This document shows positions 9,026 to 18,561 of a DNA stretch of 64,000 bases, in pieces. A program made the translations under genes and the position numbers. The notes beneath the pieces were generated by a model, which was not told the origin of the DNA, made no database searches, and saw only the letters and a program-made list of their open reading frames with translations. How positions within the stretch are numbered: the first letter of the stretch is position 1; each line of letters starts with the position of its first letter. Source of the stretch: Pirellulaceae bacterium (lineage in GTDB: Bacteria; Planctomycetota; Planctomycetia; Pirellulales; Pirellulaceae); assembly GCA_022448645.1 (NCBI GenBank), contig JAKVBZ010000011.1, positions 35,571-99,570 of the forward strand, written 5' to 3'.

Positions 9026-11335
9026 ATGTCCAGTGAGTCGACCGGAAGCAGTATGGAAGATGTTTGCGCCCGGTTCGAGTTGGCCTTGAATGCGGGTAAG
9101 CGGCCTCGACTGGAAGAGTTTTTACAGGCTTGGCAAGAGCCGGAGTGCTCGCAGCTGTTGCGCACGTTGCTGTCTGTCGAGTTGGCATATCTGACCGAAA
9201 AAGGCCAGCCTGTTGCCCGTGATGCCTATGACAGGCGGTTTCCGAGTCACCGTGCTGTGATTGCTGAAGTCTTTGAGCTTTGGTCCGAACAGACCTTGGC
9301 GGAAACACGAATCTTGGGTGCCGAGGACGACACGCTGCTTATGCAATCGTGCTTCGATCGGCTTCGATTGCACGCCCAGGGTGGGTTAGGGCAGATTTTT
9401 CGCGCCGGCGATCAGGGTTTGGGGCGTGACGTTGCTGTCAAATTCATTCGGGCAAATCTTGCTAACGATCTAGAAAGCAGAAATCGGTTCCGACTGGAAG
9501 CAGAAATCACGAGTTGCCTTGAGCATCCTGGCGTGGTCCCTGTTTATGGATTTGGTGGTGCCGATGAGGGTCGATTGTTCTATGCCATGCGATTCATCGA
9601 AGGTGAAACCTTGGATGATTCGATTCGCCGGTTCTATCATCCCCACGCGCGGAAACAAGCGTCGGCTTCCCAGCAGGACCTGCAGTTCCGTGAACTCCTA
9701 GGCCGCTTTGTTGCCATGTGTAAAACCATTGCCTATGCACATAACCGTGGAATCGTACATCGTGACATCAAGCCCGAAAATGTGATGCTGGGGCGATACG
9801 GCGAAACCATCGTGATCGATTGGGGATTGGCCATTCCGGTCAATCGCGAAGGGGTGTTTAAGCAGAGCACTGAGAAAACTTTGACACCGACGTCCGGCAG
9901 CGACACTTCGGCTGTCGAAGGAGTGGTTGCGGGCACCCCAGCGTACATGAGTCCCGAACAGGCCAGTGGCGGTGCGCTGACGCCAGCCAGCGATATCTAT
10001 AGCTTGGGATCGACACTCTACAAAGTACTGACGGGTCAGGCACCTTTTTCGGGTAGCATCGATGCAATCGTGGCTGATCTGCGCCACGGTAATCTCATGC
10101 CTCCTTGCAAGATTGTGAGCAAGACTCCCAAGGCACTGGAAGCGATTTGTTTGAAGGCAATGTCCCACCATGCGCGAGACCGATATGCGACGGCGCTGGA
10201 ATTAGCAGAGGACCTGGAGCGATACCTTGCCGATGCGCCAGTGTTGGCCTACCGCGAACCGTACTCGACAAAGTTGATTCGCTGGGCGCGACGGCATCGA
10301 ATGATTTCGCTGACCATGCTGGCAGCCTTGCTGATACTGGCGGTCGTGAGCGTCTCTGCAGCTGTCATGTTTGGGAGACTTCGTGACAATGCCGTGGTGG
10401 CTCAACAGGGCGAACACGAGATGCTACGGCACAGTTTGTCCGTGTCGGCGCGATTCGCAGCACGCACGATGGCTCACCAAATCGACATCCGCTTGCGGAT
10501 TCTTGAACACGAAGCTTCCGATGAAGAATTGTACGAGCTCATGCAGGCCGTCAATGTGGATCCTCAAGACGAGGAGTCTCGGCGGCCCCTGCAAGAATGG
10601 TTGGCACGTGTCGTGGACCGACAGACTCATTTAGAAGCGTACAGTTGGTTCATTTGTGCGCAAGATGGTGCCCAGATTGCTCGTTCTCCCCACCGAATGG
10701 CCGATGGTACACCTTATGCCAGTTTGTCCAAGAATTATGCTTACCGCGACTACTTTCACGGGCAAGGACGCGATTTCAATACGGACCTGTCTGGTTCCCC
10801 ACTACAGGAACCTCACATCTCCGTCGCCATAGCCAGTTCTAATGATGGCACGCTACTCGTCGTCTTTTCGGTACCTATTCCCAGTGAACCAGGACTCCCG
10901 CCGCAGGGAATTGTGGGAATGACCGTCGAACTGGGAAGATTCGCTGATTTACGGATTCCGTTGCCATGGGGACAAAAAGTCCTTCTGGTTGATACCCGTA
11001 CCTACTATATGAAATATGGTGACGGTGAAATTCGGGGAGAAGGACTTATTCTCCACCATGACGATCTCTCTCAGTTTGTAAAACGTCAACAAACGCTGCC
11101 ACATGTGGACGATGCGTTGGTGAAGCAATTGCGAAATGCCAAATCACAATGGACGACGGATGCCAGTGACCAGGATATCGATAATGTATTGGAAGGAATC
11201 TATCACGATCCATTGGTTACCGAGCAAGACACCCATTGGTTAGCGGCGTTTGCTCCAGTCATTTTGTCGGCCCGCACAGAAACAGCCGATGCTTACGACA
11301 CAAGCTTGTTCGTCATTGTGCAGCAGCAGCAATGA
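9026..11335 (+). CDS. Membrane serine/threonine protein kinase with extracellular sensor domain
   Basis: The 769-residue protein has a short N-terminal helical region (1-105) common in planctomycete kinases, a Pkinase domain (about 112-400), one transmembrane helix (about 424-450) and a large C-terminal extracytoplasmic region (about 455-765) that resembles a Cache/PDC sensor. Kinase motifs are intact: GGLGQIF glycine loop near 117, catalytic Lys in VAVKFI near 138, HRDIKPEN near 244, and GTPAYMSPEQ near 301. The magnesium motif is DWG rather than DFG, a variant common in bacterial kinases. The sensor part has YRDYFHGQGRDF and a pattern like Cache domains that bind small ligands. It probably links an external signal to cytoplasmic phosphorylation. 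Its tight spacing behind the FAH-family gene suggests a shared transcript. A strong hairpin follows the stop codon. Confidence 0.92.
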   Translation: MSSESTGSSMEDVCARFELALNAGKRPRLEEFLQAWQEPECSQLLRTLLSVELAYLTEKGQPVARDAYDRRFPSHRAVIAEVFELWSEQTLAETRILGAEDDTLLMQSCFDRLRLHAQGGLGQIFRAGDQGLGRDVAVKFIRANLANDLESRNRFRLEAEITSCLEHPGVVPVYGFGGADEGRLFYAMRFIEGETLDDSIRRFYHPHARKQASASQQDLQFRELLGRFVAMCKTIAYAHNRGIVHRDIKPENVMLGRYGETIVIDWGLAIPVNREGVFKQSTEKTLTPTSGSDTSAVEGVVAGTPAYMSPEQASGGALTPASDIYSLGSTLYKVLTGQAPFSGSIDAIVADLRHGNLMPPCKIVSKTPKALEAICLKAMSHHARDRYATALELAEDLERYLADAPVLAYREPYSTKLIRWARRHRMISLTMLAALLILAVVSVSAAVMFGRLRDNAVVAQQGEHEMLRHSLSVSARFAARTMAHQIDIRLRILEHEASDEELYELMQAVNVDPQDEESRRPLQEWLARVVDRQTHLEAYSWFICAQDGAQIARSPHRMADGTPYASLSKNYAYRDYFHGQGRDFNTDLSGSPLQEPHISVAIASSNDGTLLVVFSVPIPSEPGLPPQGIVGMTVELGRFADLRIPLPWGQKVLLVDTRTYYMKYGDGEIRGEGLILHHDDLSQFVKRQQTLPHVDDALVKQLRNAKSQWTTDASDQDIDNVLEGIYHDPLVTEQDTHWLAAFAPVILSARTETADAYDTSLFVIVQQQQ

Positions 11336-11365
11336 AGTGATTCACGAGGCATTCTTGAATCACTT
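11335..11365 (+). terminator. Hairpin terminator after the kinase gene
   Basis: A perfect 9-bp stem (AAGTGATTC / GAATCACTT) with a 13-base loop begins at the kinase stop codon and is followed by a short T/C stretch. Confidence 0.6.
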
Positions 11366-11559
11366 TTCCGCAAACATCCGAGCGGATCATCTTTAATGTA
11401 CGTGACCTTCTTTGTCGTCGCAGCTGTTGGACGTGTTAAACTTTGGCGATTGCATGAAAAACACAAGCTGTGAATCTGGTATTCCGAAAGTGCTGCGCTA
11501 ATTCCGATGGTTGTTTGTATATCTATCAAATTAACGTTTTGGAATAGAACGGTTTTCTC

Positions 11560-12594
11560 ATGCGAATTCTATTTGTTTCCCCCGCATTGTTATTCGCCTT
11601 GTTCCTGCCTTTGACGGTATCCGGAGACGAAACCCGTCGTAGCAAAGCAGACAAACACGCTCCCGCTGGTCTGATGGGTGATCATATGCACCAACAGGGC
11701 GAATGGATGGTGGAATACAAGTACATGAATATGTACATGGAAGACAACCGTATCGGTTCGACGCCAATCAGTGATGCGGATGCGATTTCCATCGGGAACA
11801 GCCTGGGAACCAACTTTGGAGCCACACCGACTCAAATGACGATGGAGATGCACATGCTCCACATCATGTACGGTGTGAGTAATGATATTACTGCTTACAC
11901 GATGGTCATGCTGCCGAGTCTGACCATGGACCACATTCGTGGTCCAGGAAATCCTGCTGGTCCCGGAACGCCATTTACGACTCACAACAGTGGATTTGGC
12001 GACCTTGGCTTAGGTGCTCTCCTCCGCCTCTACACGGACGACGACGATGACTTGGTTTTGAACCTTGGTGCAACGGTGCCAACCGGTGATCTTTTCAGCA
12101 CCACGAGCATTCCAACCGGTGGAGCCATGTCTCAGCCGTTGCCGTTCCCGATGCGACTTGGAAGTGGCACGTTCAACATGCGTCCCGCCATGACTTGGAA
12201 ACGGTACTTTTGCTGCAGCTCCGTCGGCTTGCAGTATTCGTCTGACCATCCAATTGGAAACAACTATCGTGGCTATTCGGTGGGAGACGATTTTCGATTG
12301 AACACGTGGTACAGCCGATTGGTGCGGGATAAACTGGCTTTGAGTGCTCGACTTGAGAGTCGCTGGTTGACGAATTTCGACGGCAATGACCCACAAACAA
12401 TGGATAATGTTATCAGCACGAATGTCGAATCCTTTCGTGGTGGCTATACACTCAACCTCGGCCTGGGCGTGATGGCTTTATTCAACGGACATCTAATCAA
12501 CGTAGAACTCGTGCCCCGGTTGTATCAGGACCTTGACGGAATCCAACTGGAAACGGATTGGGCATTCATTGGAAGTTGGTCACGAGCCTTTTGA
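11560..12594 (+). CDS. Met/His-rich outer-membrane beta-barrel protein (MetA-pathway transporter-like)
   Basis: The 344-residue protein has a Sec signal peptide (1-22, ending TVSGDE) and alternating hydrophobic strands throughout, with a C-terminal Trp/Phe ending (GSWSRAF) as in outer-membrane barrels. The mature N-terminus contains MGDHMHQQGEWMVEYKYMNM, followed by more Met and His clusters (TQMTMEMHMLHIMYG). This APAGLMGDHMH region recurs in proteins annotated as transporters of the phenol-degradation MetA type, some of them near copper genes. A role in metal (copper) or hydrophobic solute passage is an inference. It stands alone, 224 bases after the kinase gene. Confidence 0.7.
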   Translation: MRILFVSPALLFALFLPLTVSGDETRRSKADKHAPAGLMGDHMHQQGEWMVEYKYMNMYMEDNRIGSTPISDADAISIGNSLGTNFGATPTQMTMEMHMLHIMYGVSNDITAYTMVMLPSLTMDHIRGPGNPAGPGTPFTTHNSGFGDLGLGALLRLYTDDDDDLVLNLGATVPTGDLFSTTSIPTGGAMSQPLPFPMRLGSGTFNMRPAMTWKRYFCCSSVGLQYSSDHPIGNNYRGYSVGDDFRLNTWYSRLVRDKLALSARLESRWLTNFDGNDPQTMDNVISTNVESFRGGYTLNLGLGVMALFNGHLINVELVPRLYQDLDGIQLETDWAFIGSWSRAF

Positions 12595-12793
12595 GGGTGC
12601 CGTTTTTAAACTTGCCGAGCACCTCCAGAAGAAGAAACAGTCGTCCGGACTCAGTCAACGCGTGTCCTGCCGGAACATGGGTCGCTTGTCGTGAGTGTGA
12701 AATCGAACTGGATGTCTGTTTTTAAATCGAAGCACGTGCGCTGTCCCGGCAATGACTCACGCGATCGTGGTGTGGCCTTCTAAATGGTGCAGC

Positions 12794-13876
12794 TTAGCTG
12801 TCCAAAGTGTACGTTTCATAGGGCCGGCAACACGGGTTTCCTCGTGACACGTGCATGCGCCCTGCGGTGGGCTGGACCACCAGTGAGAACACCGTTTTCC
12901 AAAAACCGTGATGCGGGTCGTCATTTTCGTGCCGGCAAATTGAGCGCGGATAACGATCGTGATCGGATAGAAACCTTTGCACATCATCAATAGTGAAGGG
13001 GTGCGAGTTTTCGGCAAGTAACTTATCGATACGATGTTTTCTTGGGCGCGAATCGATCAGTTCCGAAAAAGAGTCATTGATGGCGGTCAGATCTGGATGC
13101 ACACAGTGATTGGTGTGCGTGATATAACCAGCTCCCTCGTCACGAAGAACTCGAATGGCATCTAGCGTAATTTCTAGGTCCGCTGGCCCTTGAGGTGTCG
13201 CCAGCATCACGTTCGCAGGGATTGCATGCTTGGCCTGGGCGACAGCCGTGCTGACCTCGTCGAACGTCGTGGCTTGATGGATGGCTCGCAGCACGAAATA
13301 GTACGGTACGCCCGTTTCCCGAGACGGGGCCGGGAGGGCGTTGCCACACATAGCAATCCCTGCACGATTCAATCCGAAATAGGAGATCAGTCCGGCCGGT
13401 GTGAGTGCCATCCATGCTGGCCTGCCAACGGGGCGCCGCGTCAACACGACGATGAATTCGTCTAACCAGGGGTCGTTGTCCCAGTTTTGGGCGACGATGG
13501 CATGTCCATCCGCCGTGGCGTTGGCAGAGATCGAGAAGGACGTGCAACCCGATTCTGGTTCTGGTAAGAATTGATTGCGAACTTGCAGCAGCATCAGGGC
13601 TGCCAGAGAGACGCCAGCGGCTTCGGCGGTGCCTCTCATTTCGGCAACCATGTCGGGAGAATATGCTTCGGCCAAAGGAATGCTGGCTTCGGCAATGGAC
13701 ATGGCACGAGCGGGAGAAATCGCCACGGTCTTGTTGCAGTGGGACACTGCGATCTCGCAAAATCCACGGATCGGTTCTCGCAGCGATTCGCCAATCTGAC
13801 GGCCCATCTCACGTGGCGTTCCGTCGACGGAGACTTCAGGATACCGAGTTGACCCGTGGCCCTTACCCGAGTTCAT
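12794..13876 (-). CDS. C45-family autoproteolytic acyltransferase/hydrolase
   Basis: The 360-residue product matches the acyl-CoA:6-aminopenicillanate acyltransferase (C45, Ntn-hydrolase) family. After an N-terminal region (EMGRQIGESLREPI) comes SGCTSFSISANATADGHAI; the Cys near residue 110 is the expected autocleavage site and new N-terminal nucleophile, followed by the conserved AQNWDND. Further family blocks are GLNRAGIAMCGNAL and GYITHTNHCVHPDL. Family members cleave themselves and then hydrolyse or form amide bonds, some with acyl-CoA donors. The gene begins six bases after the stop of the fused E1 gene and so shares its transcript. This suggests use, or removal, of an acyl group linked to the 2-oxoacid dehydrogenase. 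No signal peptide is evident, so it is probably cytoplasmic. Confidence 0.85.
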   Translation of the reverse strand: MNSGKGHGSTRYPEVSVDGTPREMGRQIGESLREPIRGFCEIAVSHCNKTVAISPARAMSIAEASIPLAEAYSPDMVAEMRGTAEAAGVSLAALMLLQVRNQFLPEPESGCTSFSISANATADGHAIVAQNWDNDPWLDEFIVVLTRRPVGRPAWMALTPAGLISYFGLNRAGIAMCGNALPAPSRETGVPYYFVLRAIHQATTFDEVSTAVAQAKHAIPANVMLATPQGPADLEITLDAIRVLRDEGAGYITHTNHCVHPDLTAINDSFSELIDSRPRKHRIDKLLAENSHPFTIDDVQRFLSDHDRYPRSICRHENDDPHHGFWKTVFSLVVQPTAGRMHVSRGNPCCRPYETYTLDS

Positions 13877-13882
13877 TTTCGT

Positions 13883-16357
13883 TTAAACTCCCTCTCGGCT
13901 ACGTCTCAATTGCTCCTCGACGGATGTGTCCCGACTTGGTTGATATCCACTGATCGGCAAAATAAATTCGTGAAGTGCATCGATCATGTCTGCTGGCTGT
14001 GGAAAAAATGAGGTTTCTAGTTCATCCGCAGGCGTAATCCAATTGCGGGCACCCACGACGACCGGCGGAGCGTCTAATTCGTCGAAGGCTAGCTGAGTAA
14101 TCTTACTGGCAAGTGTGTGCAAAAAGCTGCCGCGTTCACATGCATCCGAGGTAAGCAATATTTTTCGTGTCTTGCGCAATGACTCCAGTACGATCGTGAA
14201 ATCAAACGGCACCAACGTCCTGGCGTCGATCACTTCGCAACTTAGTCCATGTTCGCTTTGTAATTTGTCGGCAGCCTCCAATGCACGGTATAACGTGGCT
14301 CCGATGGACAGGATCGTTACGTCACTTCCTGTTCTTTTGATGTCAGCCTTGCCGATTGGCACTGTATAGGGTTCTTGGGGAACACCTCCCGGATGAAATA
14401 ACTCAGGTTGGTCATAGATTCTTTGGCTCTCGAAAAATACCACCGGATCGCTTCCCATCAACGCGGCGGACATGAGTCCCTTGGCATCGTACGGTGAGGC
14501 GGGAAAAATGATTTTCAGTCCTGGGATGTGGGTACAAATACTGGTCCAATCCTGGCTATGTTGGGCGCCATACTTGGACCCTACAGAAACACGCAGGACG
14601 ACTGGCATGTGTAGCAGGCCACCTGACATGGATTGCCACTTGGCCATTTGATTGAAGACCTCATCGCCAGCTCGACCGAGAAAATCACAATACATCAATT
14701 CGACGAGCGGGCGTCCTCCTTCGAGTGCATAGCCAACGGCTGTGCCCACGATTGCACCTTCACTGATTGGCGAATTGAACAAACGATGGTACGGCAACGA
14801 CTCTGTGAGGCCACGGTATACCGCAAAGGCGCCTCCCCAGTCGCGATTCTCTTCGCCATACGCGATCAACATGGGATCTTGATAAAACCGGTCAATAATC
14901 GCTTCAAACAATGCATCTCGAATCCCGATGCAACGTTGTTTGGATAAAACTTGTCCGTCTTGGTCCACTCCCGAGCGAGAGCGTTTGGCCAATTGCTGCA
15001 CACGTGGATTCTCATCCTTGGGAAGCAAGACTTCCGCCGGTGCGTTTGTTGCGGTCGATGTCGTGGTATTGGAAAACATGACTCGATCCAACAAAGATCC
15101 CGCCGAGGTTAGGTTCGGCCTTGGTGCGAGGTCCACATCCGAAGCTTTGCGATAAGCTCGTAACATCCGTTCATTCACGTCAGCCTGGATGGCGTCTAAT
15201 TCACCCATGCTGCAAACGTGGCTGTTCATGAGGTCGTTAGCAAAGACGGTGAGCGGGTCAATGTCTCGCCAGTCGTCGATTTCTGCCTTTTCACGGTATG
15301 AACTGGCGTCAGAGGGTGAGTGACCGCTAAAACGATACGTGACCGTGTCGAGTAGAACGGGGCCTTGTCTTTCAGCAATCGTCTGCTGGCTTCGTCGAAT
15401 GGAGTCAATTACGGCCAAAGGGTTGTAACCGTCAACGCGTTCAGCATGCATCTGATTAGGACACAAACCGGCACCCATGCGAGCCAAAACTTTAAAGCCC
15501 ATGGTTTCACCGACCGGTTGTCCACCCATTCCGTAAAAGTTGTTGACAAAATTCATGATCAACGGCAGGCCACCTCGATGAGCTTCGTCCCATAGTTCCT
15601 TGAACTGGTCCATGTTGGCAAAACAGAGTGCTTCCCAAGTCGGCCCGCATCCTGCAGCCGCGTCGCCAATGTTGGCAATGATGACGCCTGGTTGCCGTTG
15701 TACGTGTTTAAAAAGTGCTGCTCCGACGGCAATGTCCGCGGATCCTCCCACAATGGCATTGTTGGGATAGATACCAAAGGGTGTGAAAAACGCATGCATC
15801 GAACCGCCCAGGCCCTTGTTGAAACCTGCTTCACGGCCAAAGATTTCTGCCAGCGCACCAAAGATAAGAAAGTCGATGGCCAAATCACGAACGGTACCAC
15901 TGGCACCCTGCTCAACGATGCGTAAGCAGCTACCATCAAAGTGGTTCTCCATCACTTCATGCAACGTTGTCTCGTCGAGTTTGGCAATCGCTGACAGACC
16001 TTTGGCCAGGATTTCGCCGTGACTTCGATGAGACCCATAGATGTGGTCGTCGACGTTCAATAAGAAGGATTGACCCACCGCAGCGGATTCTTGACCAATG
16101 GAAAGATGCGCCGGACCTGCATGCTTGTATTCAACCTGCTCGTAATGACCTTGCTTCTTTACTGACTCCAGCATGGTCTCGAACGAGCGGATCACCAGCA
16201 TGTCGTGCTGGATCCGCAGCAAGTCGTCTCGCGTCAGTGTTCCGTCCGCTAATTCGTCCGCGATGGTGCGGTTATATTGATTTATGGGAATCGGCAGTAA
16301 CTCGATCTGATCTCGAGAACGCACTTTTCGAGGATCGATCGTTTGGCTTTTAGGCAT
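13883..16357 (-). CDS. Fused E1 alpha-beta subunit of a 2-oxoacid dehydrogenase complex
   Basis: The 824-residue protein joins an E1 alpha-type half (about 40-400) to a beta-type half (about 470-800). The alpha half has [15 protein letters not shown], the GSMHAFF block and a thiamine-diphosphate motif running from GDAAAGCGP (near 229) to NFVNNFYG (near 271), plus RFSGHSPSD from the phosphorylation-loop region. The beta half has [29 protein letters not shown] and [12 protein letters not shown]. It should decarboxylate a 2-oxoacid and hand the acyl group to a lipoyl E2; pyruvate, branched-chain oxoacid or acetoin-type substrates cannot be told apart here. Its start overlaps the end of the DeoR-type regulator gene by eight bases, and the C45 gene follows after six bases. 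E2 is encoded divergently; no E3 gene lies in the window. Confidence 0.9.
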   Translation of the reverse strand: MPKSQTIDPRKVRSRDQIELLPIPINQYNRTIADELADGTLTRDDLLRIQHDMLVIRSFETMLESVKKQGHYEQVEYKHAGPAHLSIGQESAAVGQSFLLNVDDHIYGSHRSHGEILAKGLSAIAKLDETTLHEVMENHFDGSCLRIVEQGASGTVRDLAIDFLIFGALAEIFGREAGFNKGLGGSMHAFFTPFGIYPNNAIVGGSADIAVGAALFKHVQRQPGVIIANIGDAAAGCGPTWEALCFANMDQFKELWDEAHRGGLPLIMNFVNNFYGMGGQPVGETMGFKVLARMGAGLCPNQMHAERVDGYNPLAVIDSIRRSQQTIAERQGPVLLDTVTYRFSGHSPSDASSYREKAEIDDWRDIDPLTVFANDLMNSHVCSMGELDAIQADVNERMLRAYRKASDVDLAPRPNLTSAGSLLDRVMFSNTTTSTATNAPAEVLLPKDENPRVQQLAKRSRSGVDQDGQVLSKQRCIGIRDALFEAIIDRFYQDPMLIAYGEENRDWGGAFAVYRGLTESLPYHRLFNSPISEGAIVGTAVGYALEGGRPLVELMYCDFLGRAGDEVFNQMAKWQSMSGGLLHMPVVLRVSVGSKYGAQHSQDWTSICTHIPGLKIIFPASPYDAKGLMSAALMGSDPVVFFESQRIYDQPELFHPGGVPQEPYTVPIGKADIKRTGSDVTILSIGATLYRALEAADKLQSEHGLSCEVIDARTLVPFDFTIVLESLRKTRKILLTSDACERGSFLHTLASKITQLAFDELDAPPVVVGARNWITPADELETSFFPQPADMIDALHEFILPISGYQPSRDTSVEEQLRRSREGV

Positions 16358-17159
16358 GTTGTGGTATCTCCGGAGGATATATCAACTCAATTTGATGTTC
16401 GGAAAAAAAATCTTGCCAATGTTGTGTTGGTTGAGATTCTGTGATCACCAGATCGACTTCTTCCCATCGAGCGATCCGATACAATGAAGGAGCAGCGAAT
16501 TTACTGCTGTCCACCAGCAGCACTGTTTTCTGCGCGTTGCGAACGACAATCTGATGCAGGTGTGCACTTTCCATGTCGTTTGCAGAGGGGCCAAAATCCA
16601 TACTCACTCCATCCGCACCTATGAATGCTATGTATCCCCGCAACTGATCCAACGAGTTCACCGCCAGCGGTCCTACCGTGTCCATTCTTGCCGCGCGGTA
16701 CTGGCCGCCCAGCAAAACGACGTTGACTCCCGGTGCGTTCAATTCCGAAGCCAACCGTAAGCTTGTCGCAATGACCGAAACGTCTTTAAGCTGACGCAAG
16801 TGAGGTGACATCTGAAGGCAAGTCGTGCCCGAATCTACGAAAACATGATCGCCGTCACAGATCGACTCGGCGGCCAAGCGGCCAATCACTTGTTTGGCTT
16901 CCGGATTGCGGCGAATCTTGGCGTGAAACGAATAATCGACTTGAGGACGTAGTGTCGCTCCACCATGCACAATCTGGATGTCCTCTTCGGAAGCCAGTCG
17001 CCGCAGGTCTCGCCGTACGGTCGCTTCGGAGACGTCCAGGTCGACAGCCAGATGACTTACAGAAACACGCTTCTTCTCCAAAAGCGCAGTCATGATCCAA
17101 TCACGTCGGCTCACCGACGTGGGCAAATGTGAGGCAGCGGTGTCGTTTTTTTGTCGCAT
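16350..17159 (-). CDS. DeoR/GlpR-family transcriptional regulator
   Basis: The 269-residue regulator has an N-terminal winged helix-turn-helix (about 18-75, [20 protein letters not shown]) and a DeoRC-type sugar-phosphate sensor domain (about 90-250, [42 protein letters not shown]). It is the first gene of a minus-strand unit and overlaps the fused E1 start by eight bases (ATG inside the final codons), so it probably regulates the dehydrogenase genes and itself. Members usually repress and are relieved by phosphorylated sugars, which is unusual for a 2-oxoacid dehydrogenase locus. An 8-bp inverted repeat lies within its first codons (17102-17121). Confidence 0.92.
   Translation of the reverse strand: MRQKNDTAASHLPTSVSRRDWIMTALLEKKRVSVSHLAVDLDVSEATVRRDLRRLASEEDIQIVHGGATLRPQVDYSFHAKIRRNPEAKQVIGRLAAESICDGDHVFVDSGTTCLQMSPHLRQLKDVSVIATSLRLASELNAPGVNVVLLGGQYRAARMDTVGPLAVNSLDQLRGYIAFIGADGVSMDFGPSANDMESAHLHQIVVRNAQKTVLLVDSSKFAAPSLYRIARWEEVDLVITESQPTQHWQDFFSEHQIELIYPPEIPQHA
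17102..17121. promoter_or_regulatory. Inverted repeat in the start of the DeoR-type gene
   Basis: CACGTCGG and CCGACGTG form a perfect 8-bp inverted repeat with a four-base spacer, within the first 20 codons of the regulator gene. It could be an autoregulatory operator or an mRNA hairpin, or a chance result of coding for VSRRD. Confidence 0.3.
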
Positions 17160-17172
17160 TGGTGTTCGCTTG

Positions 17173-17202
17173 TTGCAATAATTGGGTCTAATTGTGTAAT
17201 AT
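17173..17202 (+). promoter_or_regulatory. Putative sigma-70 promoter for the E2 gene, with TAATTG direct repeat
   Basis: TTGCAA (17173-17178) and TAATAT (17197-17202) are separated by 18 bases in the 89-base gap between the divergent regulator and E2 genes. The spacer holds two TAATTG copies ten bases apart, a plausible regulator site. A start about seven bases downstream would give a leader of roughly 40 bases. Confidence 0.45.
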
Positions 17203-17248
17203 ATTTGAGCGAAGCGTCGTTGTGAAGTATCCCAGGAAGGAAGATCGC

Positions 17249-18496
17249 ATGTCCAACAGTCCCACGAGTTCCGCGGGTGTGATCCCGATTTTGATGCCAG
17301 AAGCCGGGAACACCATGGAGGAAGGGTCCGTATTGGCTTGGCGAGTTCAGGTGGGTGCCCAGGTTGCCGTGGGTGAAATTCTGTGCGAAATCGAAACGGA
17401 TAAAGCGACCATCGAGTACGAATCTCCAGCGGCCGGCCGACTAGCCAAGATTGTTGCGGCGGAGGGAGACATCGTGGCCGTCAAACAACCGATTGCGTAT
17501 TTTGCCGAGTCGGATGCCGAATTGAGCGATTACTTAGCAGCAGCCGGCGGCGGCGACACAAACGATTCGGCTGAACCGAGTGGCGCCGTTGCCAATCAGT
17601 CCACTGTTGCGCCAGCTGCTGTGCTCTCGAACCCGACAGCATCTCCGCCGTTGACATTTGCTACCGATCGAGGACTGGCCTTCCCGGCCTCACCAGCCGT
17701 GCGACGTTTGGCTCGAGAACGCGGTTTCGATTTGACCTCGTTCGGCAAAGGTTCGGGGCCAGGAGGTCGTATCCTCACCACCGATTTGGATAGGTTAGCA
17801 GCGTTGCCCGCTGCGGCAAGCTCTGCGAGTACGACGCGCCAGCCGTTGAGCAAAATGCGCCGACGTATTGGTGAGCGACTGGTGAGTGCCAAGCAGTCCA
17901 TCCCGCATTTTTATGTGCGGACGACTGTGATTGCTGACGAACTGTGGCAGGTTTTCCAACAGATGAAGGGTGACGGTTGCACACTGAATGACTTGGTGAT
18001 GTTGGCCTGTGGGAAAACGCTGTTGCGGTTCCCGGGATTTCGTAGCCGTATCGAAGGGGATGAGATTGTCGAAGAGACTGGCGTACATATTGGAATGGCG
18101 GTAGGTCTCGACGAAGGTTTAGTGGTGCCAGTTGTTCGAGATGTTCAACAGATGTCCTTGGTACAGTTGTCGGTGGCAACCAGGCAGATTGTGGACAATG
18201 CTCGACGCGGAACTGTGGCCAACATGGGGACTGGTGTTTTTACCATCAGCAATCTCGGGATGTATGGCGTCGAAGAGTTTAGTGCCATCATCAATCCGCC
18301 AGAAGCGGGTATCCTGGCTGTGGGCGCAGTTCGCGAAGAGGTCATCGTTGAAAACGGAGCGATGCGTCCTGGACGCGTGATGACCTTGACTTTGTCTGCC
18401 GACCATCGTGTCGTAGATGGTGTCATGGCGGCTCAATTCATGGCGGATCTTAAGCGAGGGTTGGAGTCGATAGGCGAACTCGTGGGAACATCCTAG
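17249..18496 (+). CDS. Dihydrolipoamide acyltransferase (E2) of a 2-oxoacid dehydrogenase complex
   Basis: The 415-residue protein shows the full E2 layout. A lipoyl domain (about 10-85) has the modified Lys in ETDKATIEY near residue 52. An Ala/Pro/Ser-rich linker follows, then a peripheral subunit-binding domain (about 148-185, SPAVRRLARERGFD, GPGGRILTTDLD). The catalytic domain (about 195-410) has TISNLGMYGVEEF and the active-site DHRVVDG near 385. I chose the ATG at 17249, preceded seven bases upstream by AGGAAGG, rather than the in-frame GTG/ATG-type extension from 17192 that would read through the likely promoter. It is divergent from the DeoR-type regulator/E1 unit and is the partner of that fused E1. 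A bidirectional hairpin follows. Confidence 0.93.
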   Translation: MSNSPTSSAGVIPILMPEAGNTMEEGSVLAWRVQVGAQVAVGEILCEIETDKATIEYESPAAGRLAKIVAAEGDIVAVKQPIAYFAESDAELSDYLAAAGGGDTNDSAEPSGAVANQSTVAPAAVLSNPTASPPLTFATDRGLAFPASPAVRRLARERGFDLTSFGKGSGPGGRILTTDLDRLAALPAAASSASTTRQPLSKMRRRIGERLVSAKQSIPHFYVRTTVIADELWQVFQQMKGDGCTLNDLVMLACGKTLLRFPGFRSRIEGDEIVEETGVHIGMAVGLDEGLVVPVVRDVQQMSLVQLSVATRQIVDNARRGTVANMGTGVFTISNLGMYGVEEFSAIINPPEAGILAVGAVREEVIVENGAMRPGRVMTLTLSADHRVVDGVMAAQFMADLKRGLESIGELVGTS

Positions 18497-18506
18497 TGAG
18501 GAGTTC

Positions 18507-18534
18507 GTTTACCACCTGCGGCCGGGCGGTAAAC
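18507..18534. terminator. Bidirectional hairpin between convergent E2 and DUF1080 genes
   Basis: GTTTACC and GGTAAAC form a perfect 7-bp stem around a GC-rich loop in the 65-base gap between two convergent genes, where a shared terminator is expected. Confidence 0.5.
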
Positions 18535-18561
18535 AAGACGTACGATCTCTCGTTTCAAACT

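Noticed and set aside
13140..13760. 206-codon minus-strand frame inside the C45 gene
   Set aside because: It is an alternative frame of the C45 coding region with biased Arg/Ser content.
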